Source: Modestobacter versicolor (GTDB lineage Bacteria; Actinomycetota; Actinomycetes; Mycobacteriales; Geodermatophilaceae). Taken from it: a DNA stretch of 64,000 nucleotides. The notes beneath the pieces were generated by a model. It was not told the DNA's origin, ran no database searches, and saw only the letters and a list, made by a program, of their open reading frames with translations. The position numbers and the translations under genes were made by a program. The stretch spans positions 2,356,001 to 2,420,000 of the forward strand of contig NZ_JACIBU010000001.1 in assembly GCF_014195485.1 (NCBI RefSeq), in the 5' to 3' direction. Below, one piece after another: positions 45,827 through 54,754 of this stretch; the first letter of the stretch is position 1, and each line of letters starts with the position of its first letter.

Positions 45827-46546
45827 TCAGCCGTTGACCACCCGGGCCGGGGAGTAGACGTCGATCTCGGCGAACCCGATGTCTTCGTCGTCCAGCCCGA
45901 CGACCGCGCTCTGCTGCCAGCCGGCCGAGACCGGCACGCGGGCGGCGACGACCCGGCCGGGACGCAGCGGGTGCACCGGGGCGAGCGGCAGGCTCGGGTG
46001 GATCGGGCCGGTCTCGGCGACGACCACCGGGGCCGGGCGGGCGGCCGGCACGACCGGGCGCTCGGCGGGGCGCTCGGCCGGGCGCCGGCGGACCGGGCGC
46101 TCCTGCTCGACCCGGGCACGGTGGGCCAGCCGGGCGTTGCGCCGGGCAGCGGCCCGCCGCTCGCGGTCGGCGGCGGCCTTGATCACCATCAGGTAGCCCA
46201 CGACGGCGACGTCCAGCAGCAGCTGCGGAGCCCACAGCCACGAGCGGTAGGTCAGCGCACCGACCAGCGCCAGGACGGCGAGGGCCACCAGGCCGGCCAG
46301 CGTGCGGCGGCGCACCGCGTGCACGTCGACCCGCAGCTCACCGCTGCTCACCAGCGCGGCGCGGTCGATCGTCACCCGCTCGGTCTCCGCGTGGACCACG
46401 GGGTCCACCGGACGACGTCGCTGCAGGGTGCGACCTGAGTCCGCCGCGCCGGCTGTCGCGTGCGCGTCGCCCCGGGTGACCACCATCGGCACCAGGACCA
46501 CGAACCACAGCACGACGAGAGCGGCCAGCAGTACGCCCGATCCCAT
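45827..46546 (-). CDS. sepX: SepX/GlpR-type divisome membrane protein
   Basis: Bitopic actinobacterial division protein of 239 residues. A membrane helix at the very N-terminus (LLAALVVLWFVVLVPMVVTR) is followed by an Arg-rich cytoplasmic segment, a helix pair at about residues 82-120, and an Arg/Ala/Pro-rich tail ending in a conserved-looking segment (GLDDEDIGFAEIDVY). The assignment rests on that architecture and on the galU-moeA-rimJ-sepX order, which is conserved in Streptomyces and relatives. ATG 46546 or GTG 46549 starts are equivalent. Confidence 0.75.
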   Translation of the reverse strand: MGSGVLLAALVVLWFVVLVPMVVTRGDAHATAGAADSGRTLQRRRPVDPVVHAETERVTIDRAALVSSGELRVDVHAVRRRTLAGLVALAVLALVGALTYRSWLWAPQLLLDVAVVGYLMVIKAAADRERRAAARRNARLAHRARVEQERPVRRRPAERPAERPVVPAARPAPVVVAETGPIHPSLPLAPVHPLRPGRVVAARVPVSAGWQQSAVVGLDDEDIGFAEIDVYSPARVVNG

Positions 46547-46779
46547 CACTCACACCCCGATCCATCCGTGGCACTACAGACCGACCCCATCCCTGGGGCC
46601 ACACGAGTCACATCCGTCACTCGGGAGTCAAGGTAAGGGCGCGGACTGCCGATGCCAGGGAGGTCTCCCGGTGTGTCGGCGCAGTCTGCCCGACCCACCG
46701 GCGTGTCGGCGTTCCCCGCGGGTCTCGAAGCGGTAACAGACCGTCAGCGGGTGCGGACACGCCGTGCAGGAGGCCGCAG
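46547..46779. other. Gap between rimJ and sepX with a palindrome and -35 box
   Basis: The region between the rimJ stop and the sepX start. On the minus strand TTGACT (46631-46626) is a good -35. An imperfect 20-bp palindrome CGAGTCAC-N4-GTCACTCG lies at 46604-46623 in the following spacer. This suggests sepX has its own, possibly regulated, promoter. Nothing else was recognised. Confidence 0.45.
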
Positions 46780-47397
46780 TCAGCCGGGGATGCGGGACTG
46801 CCAGCGCGCGAGCGCGCCGCCGGGGAGGTCCTCGGCCAGCAGCGCGTAGGCCAGGTGGTCGCGCCACCCGCCGTCGATGTCGAGGTAGCTGCGGAACAGC
46901 CCCTCCTGCCGGAAGCCCAGCCGCTCGACCAGCCGCCGGCTCGGCCGGTTCTCCGGGCGGATGTCGGCCTGCAGCCGGTGCAGCCCCACCGGGCCGAACG
47001 CGTGGTCGCAGACCAGCGCCACGGCCAGCGAGGCCACCCCGCGCCCGGCGACGGCGGAGTCCACCCAGTAGCCCAGGTGCCCGGAGCGCAGCGCGCCGCG
47101 GACGACGTTGTCCACGGTGACCTGCCCGACCAGCCGGCCCTCGTAGTGCACCGCGAAGGGCAGCGACATCCCGACCCGGGCCCGCCGGGACGCCGCCCGG
47201 CGCATCGCCCGGTAGGCCGCCGGGGTGTGCCGGTCGCGCCACGGCACGGACGCGGAGGGCTCCCAGGGGGTCAGCCACGCCTCGTTCTCGGTGCGCACCC
47301 GGGCCCAGTCGCGCGCGTCGCCCCGCTGGAGGGGCTGCACCACGACCGGCCCGTGGCCCAGCCGGGCCGGCCAGCCGGGGTGCGGCGCCGGGTCCAG
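46780..47397 (-). CDS. rimJ: RimJ/RimL-type GNAT N-acetyltransferase
   Basis: GNAT enzyme of the RimJ branch (ribosomal-protein N-terminal acetylation). DWARVRTENEAWLTPWEP, VGQVTVDNVVRGALRSGHLG, the acetyl-CoA loop WVDSAVAGRGVASLAVALV and LQADIRPENRPSRRLVERLG all match. The only in-frame GTG starts (47343, 47340) cut off the conserved HPGWPARLGHGPVVV that begins RimJ proteins. No ATG, GTG or TTG lies further upstream in frame. CTG at 47395-47397, 5 nt after a GGGGG run and next to the moeA stop, restores it (205 residues). Confidence 0.88.
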   Translation of the reverse strand: MDPAPHPGWPARLGHGPVVVQPLQRGDARDWARVRTENEAWLTPWEPSASVPWRDRHTPAAYRAMRRAASRRARVGMSLPFAVHYEGRLVGQVTVDNVVRGALRSGHLGYWVDSAVAGRGVASLAVALVCDHAFGPVGLHRLQADIRPENRPSRRLVERLGFRQEGLFRSYLDIDGGWRDHLAYALLAEDLPGGALARWQSRIPG

Positions 47398-47398
47398 C

Positions 47399-48889
47399 TC
47401 AGCCCCCGAGCAGCATCGGCATGACCGTGACCAGCCCGCCGGCGGAGACCTCGGTGACGTCCTCGTCGACCACGATGAGGCAGTTCGCGCGCGCCATCCG
47501 GGCCAGCATCGCCTGGTCGCCGTCGCCGATCGGCTCCACCACGTAGCCGCCGTCGGGGTGCCGCATGACCTGGCCGTGCAGGTACTGCCGGTAGCCCAGC
47601 GGGGAGAGCAGCTGCTGGGCGGAGACCGCCTGCACGGTGCGCCGGAACAGCTGCCGCTTGCCCAGCATCAGCCGGATGGCCGGGCGGACGAAGACCTCGA
47701 AGGCGACCAGCGCGGCGACCGGCTCACCGGGCACGCAGATGACCGGGACGTTGTTGGGCCCGAGCTTGCCGAACGCGTGCACCGGGCCGGGGTGCATCGC
47801 GACCTGGGTGAACGACAGCCCGCCGAGCTCGTCGAGCGCCTCCTGCAGCAGGTCCGGGGCGCCGGTGGCGAAGGTGCCGGCGATCAGCACGACGTCGCTG
47901 CGCAGCGTCTGGCCCTCGATCAGCTCGACCATCCGGCGCTTGTCGTTGGGCATGATGCCGGCGCGGTAGGCCTCGGCACCGGCGTCCCGGGCGGCGGCGG
48001 CCAGCGCGTAGCTGTTGACGTCGACCTGCTGGCCCGGGCCGACGGTGGCGCCGACGTCGACCAGCTCCTCACCGGCGCACAGGACGGCGATCCGGGGGCG
48101 CGGCCGCACGGCCACCCGCTCGCGGCCCACGGCGGCGAGCAGGCTGATCTGGGCCGGCCCGATCGGGGTGCCGATCTGCACCGCGGTGTCGCCGGGGGCG
48201 ACGTCGTCGCCGATCCGGCGCACGTAGCTGCCCGGCGCGAGCGCGGCGTAGACCTGCACCCGGGCGGCGCCCTGGTCGGTCCAGGCAGCCGGGACGACGA
48301 CGTCCGCGCCGGCCGGCAGCATCGCGCCGACGGCGACCTTCTGCGCCAGGCCCGCGCCGATGGAGGCCACCTGCGCCGAACCGGCCGAGGTCTCCCCCAC
48401 CACGGCGAGGTCGGTGGGCAGCTCGACGGTCGCGGTGGCGATGTCGGCCGAGCGCACCGCGTAGCCGTCCAGCCCGGCCTGGTCGAAGGCCGGCAGCGCG
48501 CGCGAGCTGGTGACCAGCTCGGCGCAGAGCAGGCCCTGGGCGTCGAGCACGGCCAGCTCGATCGGCGCCGGCTGCGGCACGGCGCCGAGGATCTCGTCCA
48601 GGTGCTGCTCGACGGTGCGCAGGCGCACCCCGGAGACGTCGACGGAGCCGGTGTCGGCCATCGGGTCGGGGGTCCGGTCGCCGGTCGCGATGGCCGGGGA
48701 GGGCACCCGCTCGGAGGCGAACATGCCGCGGTCGACCTGGACCGTGTCGTGCCCGGCCGGCACCGGGCGCTCCGCCGTCGCCAGCTGCCGGTCCCGGGGC
48801 GGCGGCACCAGCGAGCCCTGCCCGAGGTCCAGCTGGGAGGTGTCCCGGCCACCTCCCGAGAACCACCCGCGCGTGCTGTCGTCGCTCAT
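47399..48889 (-). CDS. moeA: Molybdopterin molybdotransferase MoeA
   Basis: Inserts molybdate into molybdopterin during molybdenum cofactor synthesis. MoeA core motifs: PAFDQAGLDGYAVRSADI (active-site loop), PAGADVVVPAAW, VGRERVAVRPRPRIAVLCAGEELVD (the gephyrin/MoeA-type fold) and VPVICVPGEPVAALVAFEVF near the C-terminus. The MoeA N-terminal domain only begins near residue 87, so there is an 85-residue Gly/Pro/Asp-rich extension. ATG 48889 follows GGTGGTGGGG. The galU-moeA-rimJ order is normal for actinobacteria. Confidence 0.94.
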   Translation of the reverse strand: MSDDSTRGWFSGGGRDTSQLDLGQGSLVPPPRDRQLATAERPVPAGHDTVQVDRGMFASERVPSPAIATGDRTPDPMADTGSVDVSGVRLRTVEQHLDEILGAVPQPAPIELAVLDAQGLLCAELVTSSRALPAFDQAGLDGYAVRSADIATATVELPTDLAVVGETSAGSAQVASIGAGLAQKVAVGAMLPAGADVVVPAAWTDQGAARVQVYAALAPGSYVRRIGDDVAPGDTAVQIGTPIGPAQISLLAAVGRERVAVRPRPRIAVLCAGEELVDVGATVGPGQQVDVNSYALAAAARDAGAEAYRAGIMPNDKRRMVELIEGQTLRSDVVLIAGTFATGAPDLLQEALDELGGLSFTQVAMHPGPVHAFGKLGPNNVPVICVPGEPVAALVAFEVFVRPAIRLMLGKRQLFRRTVQAVSAQQLLSPLGYRQYLHGQVMRHPDGGYVVEPIGDGDQAMLARMARANCLIVVDEDVTEVSAGGLVTVMPMLLGG

Positions 48890-48968
48890 CCCCACCACCG
48901 TCGTCCTCCCGTCGTCGGGCCTGTCCCCACGGCCGGACCTGCCGGCCACGGCCGCCGTCGACGGACCT

Positions 48969-48995
48969 GGCTCCCGATGGTGCCCTCTGGGAGCC
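48969..48995 (-). terminator. Weak hairpin after galU
   Basis: A 7-bp stem GGCTCCC/GGGAGCC with a 13-nt loop lies 5 nt past the galU stop. Confidence 0.4.
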
Positions 48996-48999
48996 CCGG

Positions 49000-49953
49000 T
49001 CAGGCGGGCGACGCGCCCTCGGCGGGCAGGTCGGCGACGAAGTCACGCAGCCAGGGCCCGAACGACGGGCCGAGGTCCTCGCGCTCGACGGCGAGCCGGA
49101 CGACGGCCTTGAGGTAGTCCAGCTTGTCGCCGGTGTCGTAGCGGCGGCCGGAGAAGACGACGCCGTGCACCGGCACCCCGTCGTCGACGAGCCGGAGCAG
49201 CGCGTCGGTCAGCTGGATCTCGCCGCCGCGCCCGGGCGGGGTCTGCCGGATGGCCTCGAAGACCTCGGGGGGCAGCACGTAGCGGCCGATGATCGCCAGC
49301 GTGCTCGGCGCCTCGTCGGCCGGGGGCTTCTCGACCAGGCCGGTGACCCGGAAGACGTCGTCGCCGGCCGCGTCGCCGGAGACCCGGGCGTCCTCCACCG
49401 CGACGGCGCCGTACTTGGAGATGTTCTCCGCGCCCACGTCCAGCAGCGCGATCACCGCGCCCCCGTGCTCGGCCTGCACGGCGAGCATCTGCTCGAGCAG
49501 CAGGTCGCGGGCGTCGATGATGTCGTCGCCGAGCAGCACCGCGAACGGCTCGTCGCCGACGAACGCCGCGGCCTGCAGCACCGCGTGCCCGAGGCCCTTG
49601 GCCTCGCCCTGGCGGACGAAGAACACCTGCGCGACGTCGGTGGACTCGTGCACGGCGTCCAGCCGGGACGTGTCGCCCTTGGCCTCCAGGGCCGTCTCCA
49701 GCTCCGGGGTGCGGTCGAAGAAGTCCTCGATGGCGCCCTTGCCGCGGCCGGTGACCATGAGCACCTCGGGCAGGCCCGCGCGAGCGGCCTCCTCCACGAT
49801 GTACTGCAGCGCCGGCCGGTCGACGACCGGCAGCAGCTCCTTGGGCACCGCCTTGGTCGCGGGCAGGAACCGCGTGCCCATCCCGGCCACCGGGATCACC
49901 GCCTTGGTGGCGGCCCGGGGCGTCGTCGAGTGGTCTGCGGACGGGCTCGGCAT
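49000..49953 (-). CDS. galU: UTP-glucose-1-phosphate uridylyltransferase
   Basis: Makes UDP-glucose for polysaccharides and trehalose. 317 residues. AVIPVAGMGTRFLPATKAVP (nucleotide-binding loop), KELLPVVDRPALQYIVEEA, LLGDDIIDARDLLLEQM and GRGGEIQLTDALLRL are the usual GalU segments. The N-terminus has 15 extra polar residues (MPSPSADHSTTPRAA). ATG 49953 is divergent from the CaiB gene 203 nt away. Confidence 0.97.
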   Translation of the reverse strand: MPSPSADHSTTPRAATKAVIPVAGMGTRFLPATKAVPKELLPVVDRPALQYIVEEAARAGLPEVLMVTGRGKGAIEDFFDRTPELETALEAKGDTSRLDAVHESTDVAQVFFVRQGEAKGLGHAVLQAAAFVGDEPFAVLLGDDIIDARDLLLEQMLAVQAEHGGAVIALLDVGAENISKYGAVAVEDARVSGDAAGDDVFRVTGLVEKPPADEAPSTLAIIGRYVLPPEVFEAIRQTPPGRGGEIQLTDALLRLVDDGVPVHGVVFSGRRYDTGDKLDYLKAVVRLAVEREDLGPSFGPWLRDFVADLPAEGASPA

Positions 49954-50156
49954 GCGGCGCAGCCTAACCAGCGGCACGCCGTGCCCGACTCCCCCGAGAC
50001 GGTGAACGACGTGGCGATCTTGCGCACACACCAGGTGTCCGGACGGGTGCGCCCCGCCCCGCTTGCCGGCAGGTGGCAGCGGGGCTGACGCCCCGCTCGG
50101 CCCGGTGAGAGGGTGGCGGACGTCTCTGTCGTCTGGTTGGAAGGACCCCGACTCAC

Positions 50157-51392
50157 GTGAGTGGCCCCCTGGACGGCGTCCTCGTCGTCGACCTGACCCG
50201 CGCCCTGGCCGGACCGCACGCCGGGATGATGCTCGGCGACCTCGGCGCCCGGGTGATCAAGGTGGAGAGCCCCGGGAGCGGGGACGACAGCCGCGGCTGG
50301 GGCCCGCCGTTCGTCCAGCCCGAGGGGGCGGGCCGCGAGTCCACCTACTTCTTCTCCGCCAACCGGAACAAGGAGTCGATCACCCTCGACCTCAAGGACC
50401 CGGGTGACAAGGAGGTGCTCACCGAGCTGGTGCGCCGGGCCGACGTCCTGCTGGAGAACTTCCGCCCCGGCACCCTGGCCCGCCTCGGCTTCGGCACCGA
50501 CGTGCTGGCCGAGCTGAACCCGCGGCTGGTGACCCTGGCGATCAGCGGCTTCGGCCACGACGGCCCGGAGGGACAGCGGGCCGGGTACGACCAGATCGCC
50601 CAGGGCGAGGCCGGGCTGATGTCGCTGACCGGCTCGGGCCCCGAGGACCCGCAGAAGGTCGGCGTCCCGATCGGTGACCTGCTGGCCGGCATGTACGGCG
50701 CCTACGGCGTGCTCGCCGCGCTGGTCGAGCGGGAGCGGACCGGGCGCGGGCAGGTGGTGCGCACCTCGCTGCTCGCCGCCGTCGTCGGCGTGCACGCCTT
50801 CCAGGGGACCGCGTACACCGTGGGCGGCCAGGTCAACCGCGGCCAGGGCAACCACCACCCCTCGATCGCCCCCTACGGCCTGTTCCGCTGCGCGGGCGGG
50901 AGCGTGCAGCTCTCCTGCGGCAGCGAGGGCCTGTGGCGGCGGCTGTGCGCCGAGTTCGGCTTCGACCCCGAGGCGCCGGGGATGGCGACCAACGGCGAGC
51001 GGGTGGGCAACCGGCAGCAGGTGATCGAGCTGCTGGAGACGGCGTTCGCGGAGATCCCGGCCGCGGAGCTGCTCGCCCGGCTGGACGCCGCCGGGGTGCC
51101 CGCGGGCAAGGTGCGCACCCTGGACGAGGTCTACGCCTGGGAGCAGACGCTCTCCCAGGGCCTGGCGATCTCCGTCGACCACGCCACCGCCGGCCCGCTG
51201 ACGCTGCCCGGCCCGCCGCTGCGGTTCTTCGCCCCCGGCGCCGAGGGCGAGGTCGAGACCACCCGCCGCGACCACACCCCGCCGCCGGTGCTCGGCGCCG
51301 ACGGCGACGCGATCCGCGCCTGGCTGTCCGGTGCGCCCGACGGCGTCCCCCAGCCGGCCGGTGACGACGTCGAGGACGGGCACGCCACGTGA
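50157..51392 (+). CDS. CaiB/BaiF family CoA transferase
   Basis: Class III CoA transferase of 411 residues that moves CoA between carboxylic acids. VVDLTRALAGPHAGMMLGDLGA starts the family fold (split here only for reading; residues 10-31). The nucleophilic Asp is Asp174 in VGVPIGDLLAGMYGAYG. NRNKESITLDLKDP and GYDQIAQGEAGLMSLTG also match. GTG 50157 follows GGAAGGACC. The stop overlaps the next gene's GTG by 4 nt. Substrate unknown; with the neighbouring carboxyltransferase an organic-acid CoA ester is likely. Confidence 0.92.
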   Translation: MSGPLDGVLVVDLTRALAGPHAGMMLGDLGARVIKVESPGSGDDSRGWGPPFVQPEGAGRESTYFFSANRNKESITLDLKDPGDKEVLTELVRRADVLLENFRPGTLARLGFGTDVLAELNPRLVTLAISGFGHDGPEGQRAGYDQIAQGEAGLMSLTGSGPEDPQKVGVPIGDLLAGMYGAYGVLAALVERERTGRGQVVRTSLLAAVVGVHAFQGTAYTVGGQVNRGQGNHHPSIAPYGLFRCAGGSVQLSCGSEGLWRRLCAEFGFDPEAPGMATNGERVGNRQQVIELLETAFAEIPAAELLARLDAAGVPAGKVRTLDEVYAWEQTLSQGLAISVDHATAGPLTLPGPPLRFFAPGAEGEVETTRRDHTPPPVLGADGDAIRAWLSGAPDGVPQPAGDDVEDGHAT

Positions 51393-52942
51393 GCGGGCCC
51401 GCGGGCACGGCCGCGCCGACCACCCGGCCGGCCCGGATGGACGCGCGGGCGCTGCGCGACCTGGTGCTCGACCCGGGGTCCTGGCGCTCCTGGGACACCC
51501 CGGTGCCCCCGCGCGCGGTCGACGACGACTACGCCCGCGACCTCGCCCGGGCGGCGGAGAAGACCGGGCAGGACGAGGCGGTGGTCACCGGGGAGGGGAC
51601 GCTGCGCGGCCGCCGGGTCGCCGTCGTCGCCGGGGAGTTCGGCTTCCTGGCCGGCTCCATCGGGGTGGCCACCGCCGAGCGGCTGATGACGGCGGTCGAG
51701 CGGGCCACCGACGAGGGCCTGCCGCTGCTGGCCTCACCGGTCTCCGGCGGCACCCGGATGCAGGAGGGCACCGTCGCCTTCCTGCAGATGATCGGCATCA
51801 CCGCGGCGATCGCCCGGCACAAGGAGGCCGGGCTGCCCTACCTGGTCTACCTGCGCGGGCCGACGTTCGGCGGGGTGCTGGCCTCGTGGGGCTCGCTGGG
51901 TCACGTGACGATCGCCGAGCCGGGGGCCGCCGTCGGCTTCCTGGGGCCGCGGGTCTACGAGGCGCTGTACGGCGAGCCCTTCCCCGAGGGCGTGCAGACC
52001 TCGGAGAACCTCGCCGCGCACGGGCTGATCGACGGGGTCGTCCCGGTCGACGAGCTGGCCGACGTCGCCGACCGGGCGCTGCGGGTGCTGGCTGCCCGGG
52101 AGACCTGGCACCGCGGCACCGCGGTGGAGGGGCCGGTCGAGGGCGACGGCACCGACGCCGACGACCCGGAGGACGGGCGCACCGCGTGGGACGTCGTCAC
52201 CGCCTCGCGGCGGGCCGACCGGCCGGGGGTGCGGCAGCTGCTGCGCACCGCGGCGACCGACGTCGTCACCCTCAACGGCACCGGCGCCGGCGAGTCCGAC
52301 CCCGGGTTGCTGCTGGCGCTGGCCCGGTTCGGCGGGGCGCCGTGCGTGGTGCTGGGCCAGGACCGGCGCGGGCAGTCGCTGTCGGCGCCGCTGGGCCCGG
52401 GGGCGCTGCGCGAGGCGCGGCGCGGGATGCGATTGGCCGACGAGCTCCGGCTGCCGCTGCTCACCCTGATCGACACCCCGGGGGCCGCGCTGTCGGTGGC
52501 CGCCGAGGAGGGCGGGATGGCCGGGGAGATCGCCCGCTGCCTGCAGGACCTGGTGGTGCTGCGGGCGCCGACCCTGGCGGTGCTGCTCGGGCAGGGCACC
52601 GGCGGGGGCGCGCTGGCGCTGGTGCCCGCCGACCGGGTGCTGGCCACGGCGAACGGCTGGCTGGGGCCGCTGCCGCCGGAGGGCGCCTCGGCGATCGTGC
52701 ACCGCACGGTCGACCGGGCCGACGAGATGGCGGCGTCCCAGGGCGTGCGGGCCACCGACCTGTGGCGGGCCGGCATCGTCGACCGGGTGGTGCCCGAGCG
52801 GCCCGACGCCGCCGACGAGCCGGTGGAGTTCTGCCGCCGGCTGGGCCGGGTGCTCGCCGAGGAGCTGGCCGGGCTGCTGGGCCGGGACGACGTCGAGCGG
52901 CTGCGCAGCCGGACCCGGCGCTGGCGGCACCTCGGCCGCTGA
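51389..52942 (+). CDS. Acyl-CoA carboxylase-type carboxyltransferase
   Basis: Carboxyltransferase of the AccA/AccD crotonase-like superfamily, 517 residues, with two related halves (N-half about 75-270, C-half about 290-500). ASPVSGGTRMQEGTVAFLQM and LVYLRGPTFGGVLASWGSLG are the AccD-like half; LPLLTLIDTPGAALSVAAEEG and LAVLLGQGTGGGALALVPAD are the AccA-like half. Thus it looks like a fused beta-alpha subunit. No biotin carboxylase or biotin carrier gene is nearby, so it must use those of another locus or do a different reaction. GTG 51389 overlaps the CaiB gene. Confidence 0.87.
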   Translation: MSGPAGTAAPTTRPARMDARALRDLVLDPGSWRSWDTPVPPRAVDDDYARDLARAAEKTGQDEAVVTGEGTLRGRRVAVVAGEFGFLAGSIGVATAERLMTAVERATDEGLPLLASPVSGGTRMQEGTVAFLQMIGITAAIARHKEAGLPYLVYLRGPTFGGVLASWGSLGHVTIAEPGAAVGFLGPRVYEALYGEPFPEGVQTSENLAAHGLIDGVVPVDELADVADRALRVLAARETWHRGTAVEGPVEGDGTDADDPEDGRTAWDVVTASRRADRPGVRQLLRTAATDVVTLNGTGAGESDPGLLLALARFGGAPCVVLGQDRRGQSLSAPLGPGALREARRGMRLADELRLPLLTLIDTPGAALSVAAEEGGMAGEIARCLQDLVVLRAPTLAVLLGQGTGGGALALVPADRVLATANGWLGPLPPEGASAIVHRTVDRADEMAASQGVRATDLWRAGIVDRVVPERPDAADEPVEFCRRLGRVLAEELAGLLGRDDVERLRSRTRRWRHLGR

Positions 52943-52977
52943 CGCCGGGTGTCCCACCCGGCCGCCAGGATGGCGGC

Positions 52978-53700
52978 GTGGACACCCGTGCGATCCGCCG
53001 GTTCAAGCCCGACCCGGGCGCCCCGCCGCCGACCCGCGCGCAGCGGGGCACCTGGCCGCTGACGGTGCCGGCGGTGGCCCAGCTCCTCGCCGAGGGGCTG
53101 GAGCTGCCGGCCGGGCCGCTGGTGCTGGTCGGCGAGAACGGGTCGGGCAAGTCCACGGTGATGGAGCTGCTCGCGGTCACCCTCGGGCTCAACCCCGAGG
53201 GCGGCTCGGTCAACACCCGGTTCAGCACCCGGGCCAGCGAGCCGGAGTCGCAGGGCCTGGTGGTCGAGCGGAGCCCCGGGGCCTCCCGCTGGGGGGTGTT
53301 CCTGCGCGACGAGACGCTGCACGGGCTGTACTCGTACCTGGAGAGCCTGCCCGGCGGGCCCGACGTCGACTACCACGCGCTCTCGCACGGGGAGGCGTTC
53401 CTGGAGGTGCTCACCCGGCGGGCGCGGGGTGGCGGCACCTACCTGCTCGACGAGCCCGACGCGGCGCTGTCCTTCGGCGGCAGCCTGGCGCTGGTCTCGG
53501 TGCTGCTGGACCTGGCGGCCGCGGGTGCGCAGGTCGTCGTCGCCACCCACTCCCCCGTCGTCGCCGCCCTGCCCGGCGCGCAGCTGCTGGAGGTCGGCGA
53601 CTGGGGCCTGCGGCCGGCCCGCTGGGAGGACCTCGAGCTCACCCGGAGCTGGCGGCACTTCCTCGACGAGCCGGCGGCCTACCTACGCCACCTGCGCTGA
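52978..53700 (+). CDS. AAA/ABC-type ATPase (small)
   Basis: Cytoplasmic ATPase of 240 residues. Walker [15 protein letters not shown] (about 59), a signature-like [11 protein letters not shown], Walker [12 protein letters not shown] and a switch His in [13 protein letters not shown], which is the AAA_21 (SMC/ABC-like) arrangement found in stand-alone ATPases. No membrane partner is near. GTG 52978 has AGGA upstream. The 3' end overlaps the end of the convergent luciferase-like gene by 18 nt. Confidence 0.85.
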   Translation: MDTRAIRRFKPDPGAPPPTRAQRGTWPLTVPAVAQLLAEGLELPAGPLVLVGENGSGKSTVMELLAVTLGLNPEGGSVNTRFSTRASEPESQGLVVERSPGASRWGVFLRDETLHGLYSYLESLPGGPDVDYHALSHGEAFLEVLTRRARGGGTYLLDEPDAALSFGGSLALVSVLLDLAAAGAQVVVATHSPVVAALPGAQLLEVGDWGLRPARWEDLELTRSWRHFLDEPAAYLRHLR

Positions 53701-54711
53701 CGCCGCCGGAGCCAGACCCCAGGCGTCGGCGAGCAGCTCCAGGCTGCGCACCCGCTCGGCCACCCCGTGGGTCGACGCGGTGACCATCAGCTCGTCGGCA
53801 CCGGTGTCGGCGGCCAGCTGCCGGAGCTCCGCGACGGCCCGCTCCGGCCCGCCGATGATCGCGTTGCTCGGCATCGCCTCGGCCGCGGCCCGCTCGGGGT
53901 CGTCGGCCGCCTCGGCCAGCGAGGGCACCGGGCGCAGCCGGTTGGTGCGGATCGACAGCCGCATCAGCTGCCCGGGCAGCGCCAGCCGGCGGGCCTGCTC
54001 GTCGTCCTCGGCGACCAGCGTGTTCGCCGTGACGATCGCGTACGGGCGGTCCAGCACGGGCGAGGCCTGGAACGCCTCCCGGTAGAGGGTCAGCGCGGCC
54101 ACCGTGTTCGGGCTGCCGAAGTGGTGGGCGAAGGTGAACGGCAGGCCGAGCTGACCGGCCAGCTGCGCGGAGAAGCCGCTGGACCCGAGCAGGGTCACCC
54201 GGGGCGCGGAGACCGCCGCCGGCGTGGCGGTGAACCGCTCGGCCAGCCCGCCCTCGACCCGCTCGTCACCGAACAGGCCGAGCAGGTCGACCACGTTCTG
54301 CGGGAAGTCCTCGGCCGACAACGCCTTCGGGTCGCGGCGCAGCGCCAGCGCGGTGTGCTGGTCGGTGCCCGGCGCCCGGCCGATGCCCAGGTCGATCCGG
54401 CCCGGGTGCAGCGCCTCCAGCAGCGCGAACTGCTCGGCGACCACCAGCGGGGCGTGGTTGGGCAGCATCACCCCGCCGGAGCCGACGACGATCCGCTCGG
54501 TGACCGCGGCCAGGTGCGCGATGAGCACCGGCGGGTTCGTGCTGGCCACGGCCGGCATGTTGTGGTGCTCGGCCACCCAGATCCGGCGGTAGCCCAGCCG
54601 GTCGGCGGTCTGCGCGACGGCGACCGTGCCGGCCAGTGCGTCGGCGGTGGTCTGCCCGGACCCGACAGTGGCCAGCTCGAGCACGGACAGCGGCAGCGGG
54701 GTCTCGGTCAT
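53683..54711 (-). CDS. Luciferase-like (LLM class) flavin- or F420-dependent oxidoreductase
   Basis: TIM-barrel flavin oxidoreductase of 342 residues. [59 protein letters not shown] and [17 protein letters not shown] are the signature segments of the alkanal monooxygenase-like group; GRAPG contacts the cofactor phosphate. ATG 54711 lies 43 nt after the MarR stop, so marR and this gene are probably one operon. Cofactor (FMN or F420) cannot be told from sequence alone; actinobacterial members often use F420. Confidence 0.9.
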   Translation of the reverse strand: MTETPLPLSVLELATVGSGQTTADALAGTVAVAQTADRLGYRRIWVAEHHNMPAVASTNPPVLIAHLAAVTERIVVGSGGVMLPNHAPLVVAEQFALLEALHPGRIDLGIGRAPGTDQHTALALRRDPKALSAEDFPQNVVDLLGLFGDERVEGGLAERFTATPAAVSAPRVTLLGSSGFSAQLAGQLGLPFTFAHHFGSPNTVAALTLYREAFQASPVLDRPYAIVTANTLVAEDDEQARRLALPGQLMRLSIRTNRLRPVPSLAEAADDPERAAAEAMPSNAIIGGPERAVAELRQLAADTGADELMVTASTHGVAERVRSLELLADAWGLAPAASAQVA

Positions 54712-54754
54712 CACCGACCGCAACGCCGGGCCGGCGGTGCGGCTTCCCGCGCGA

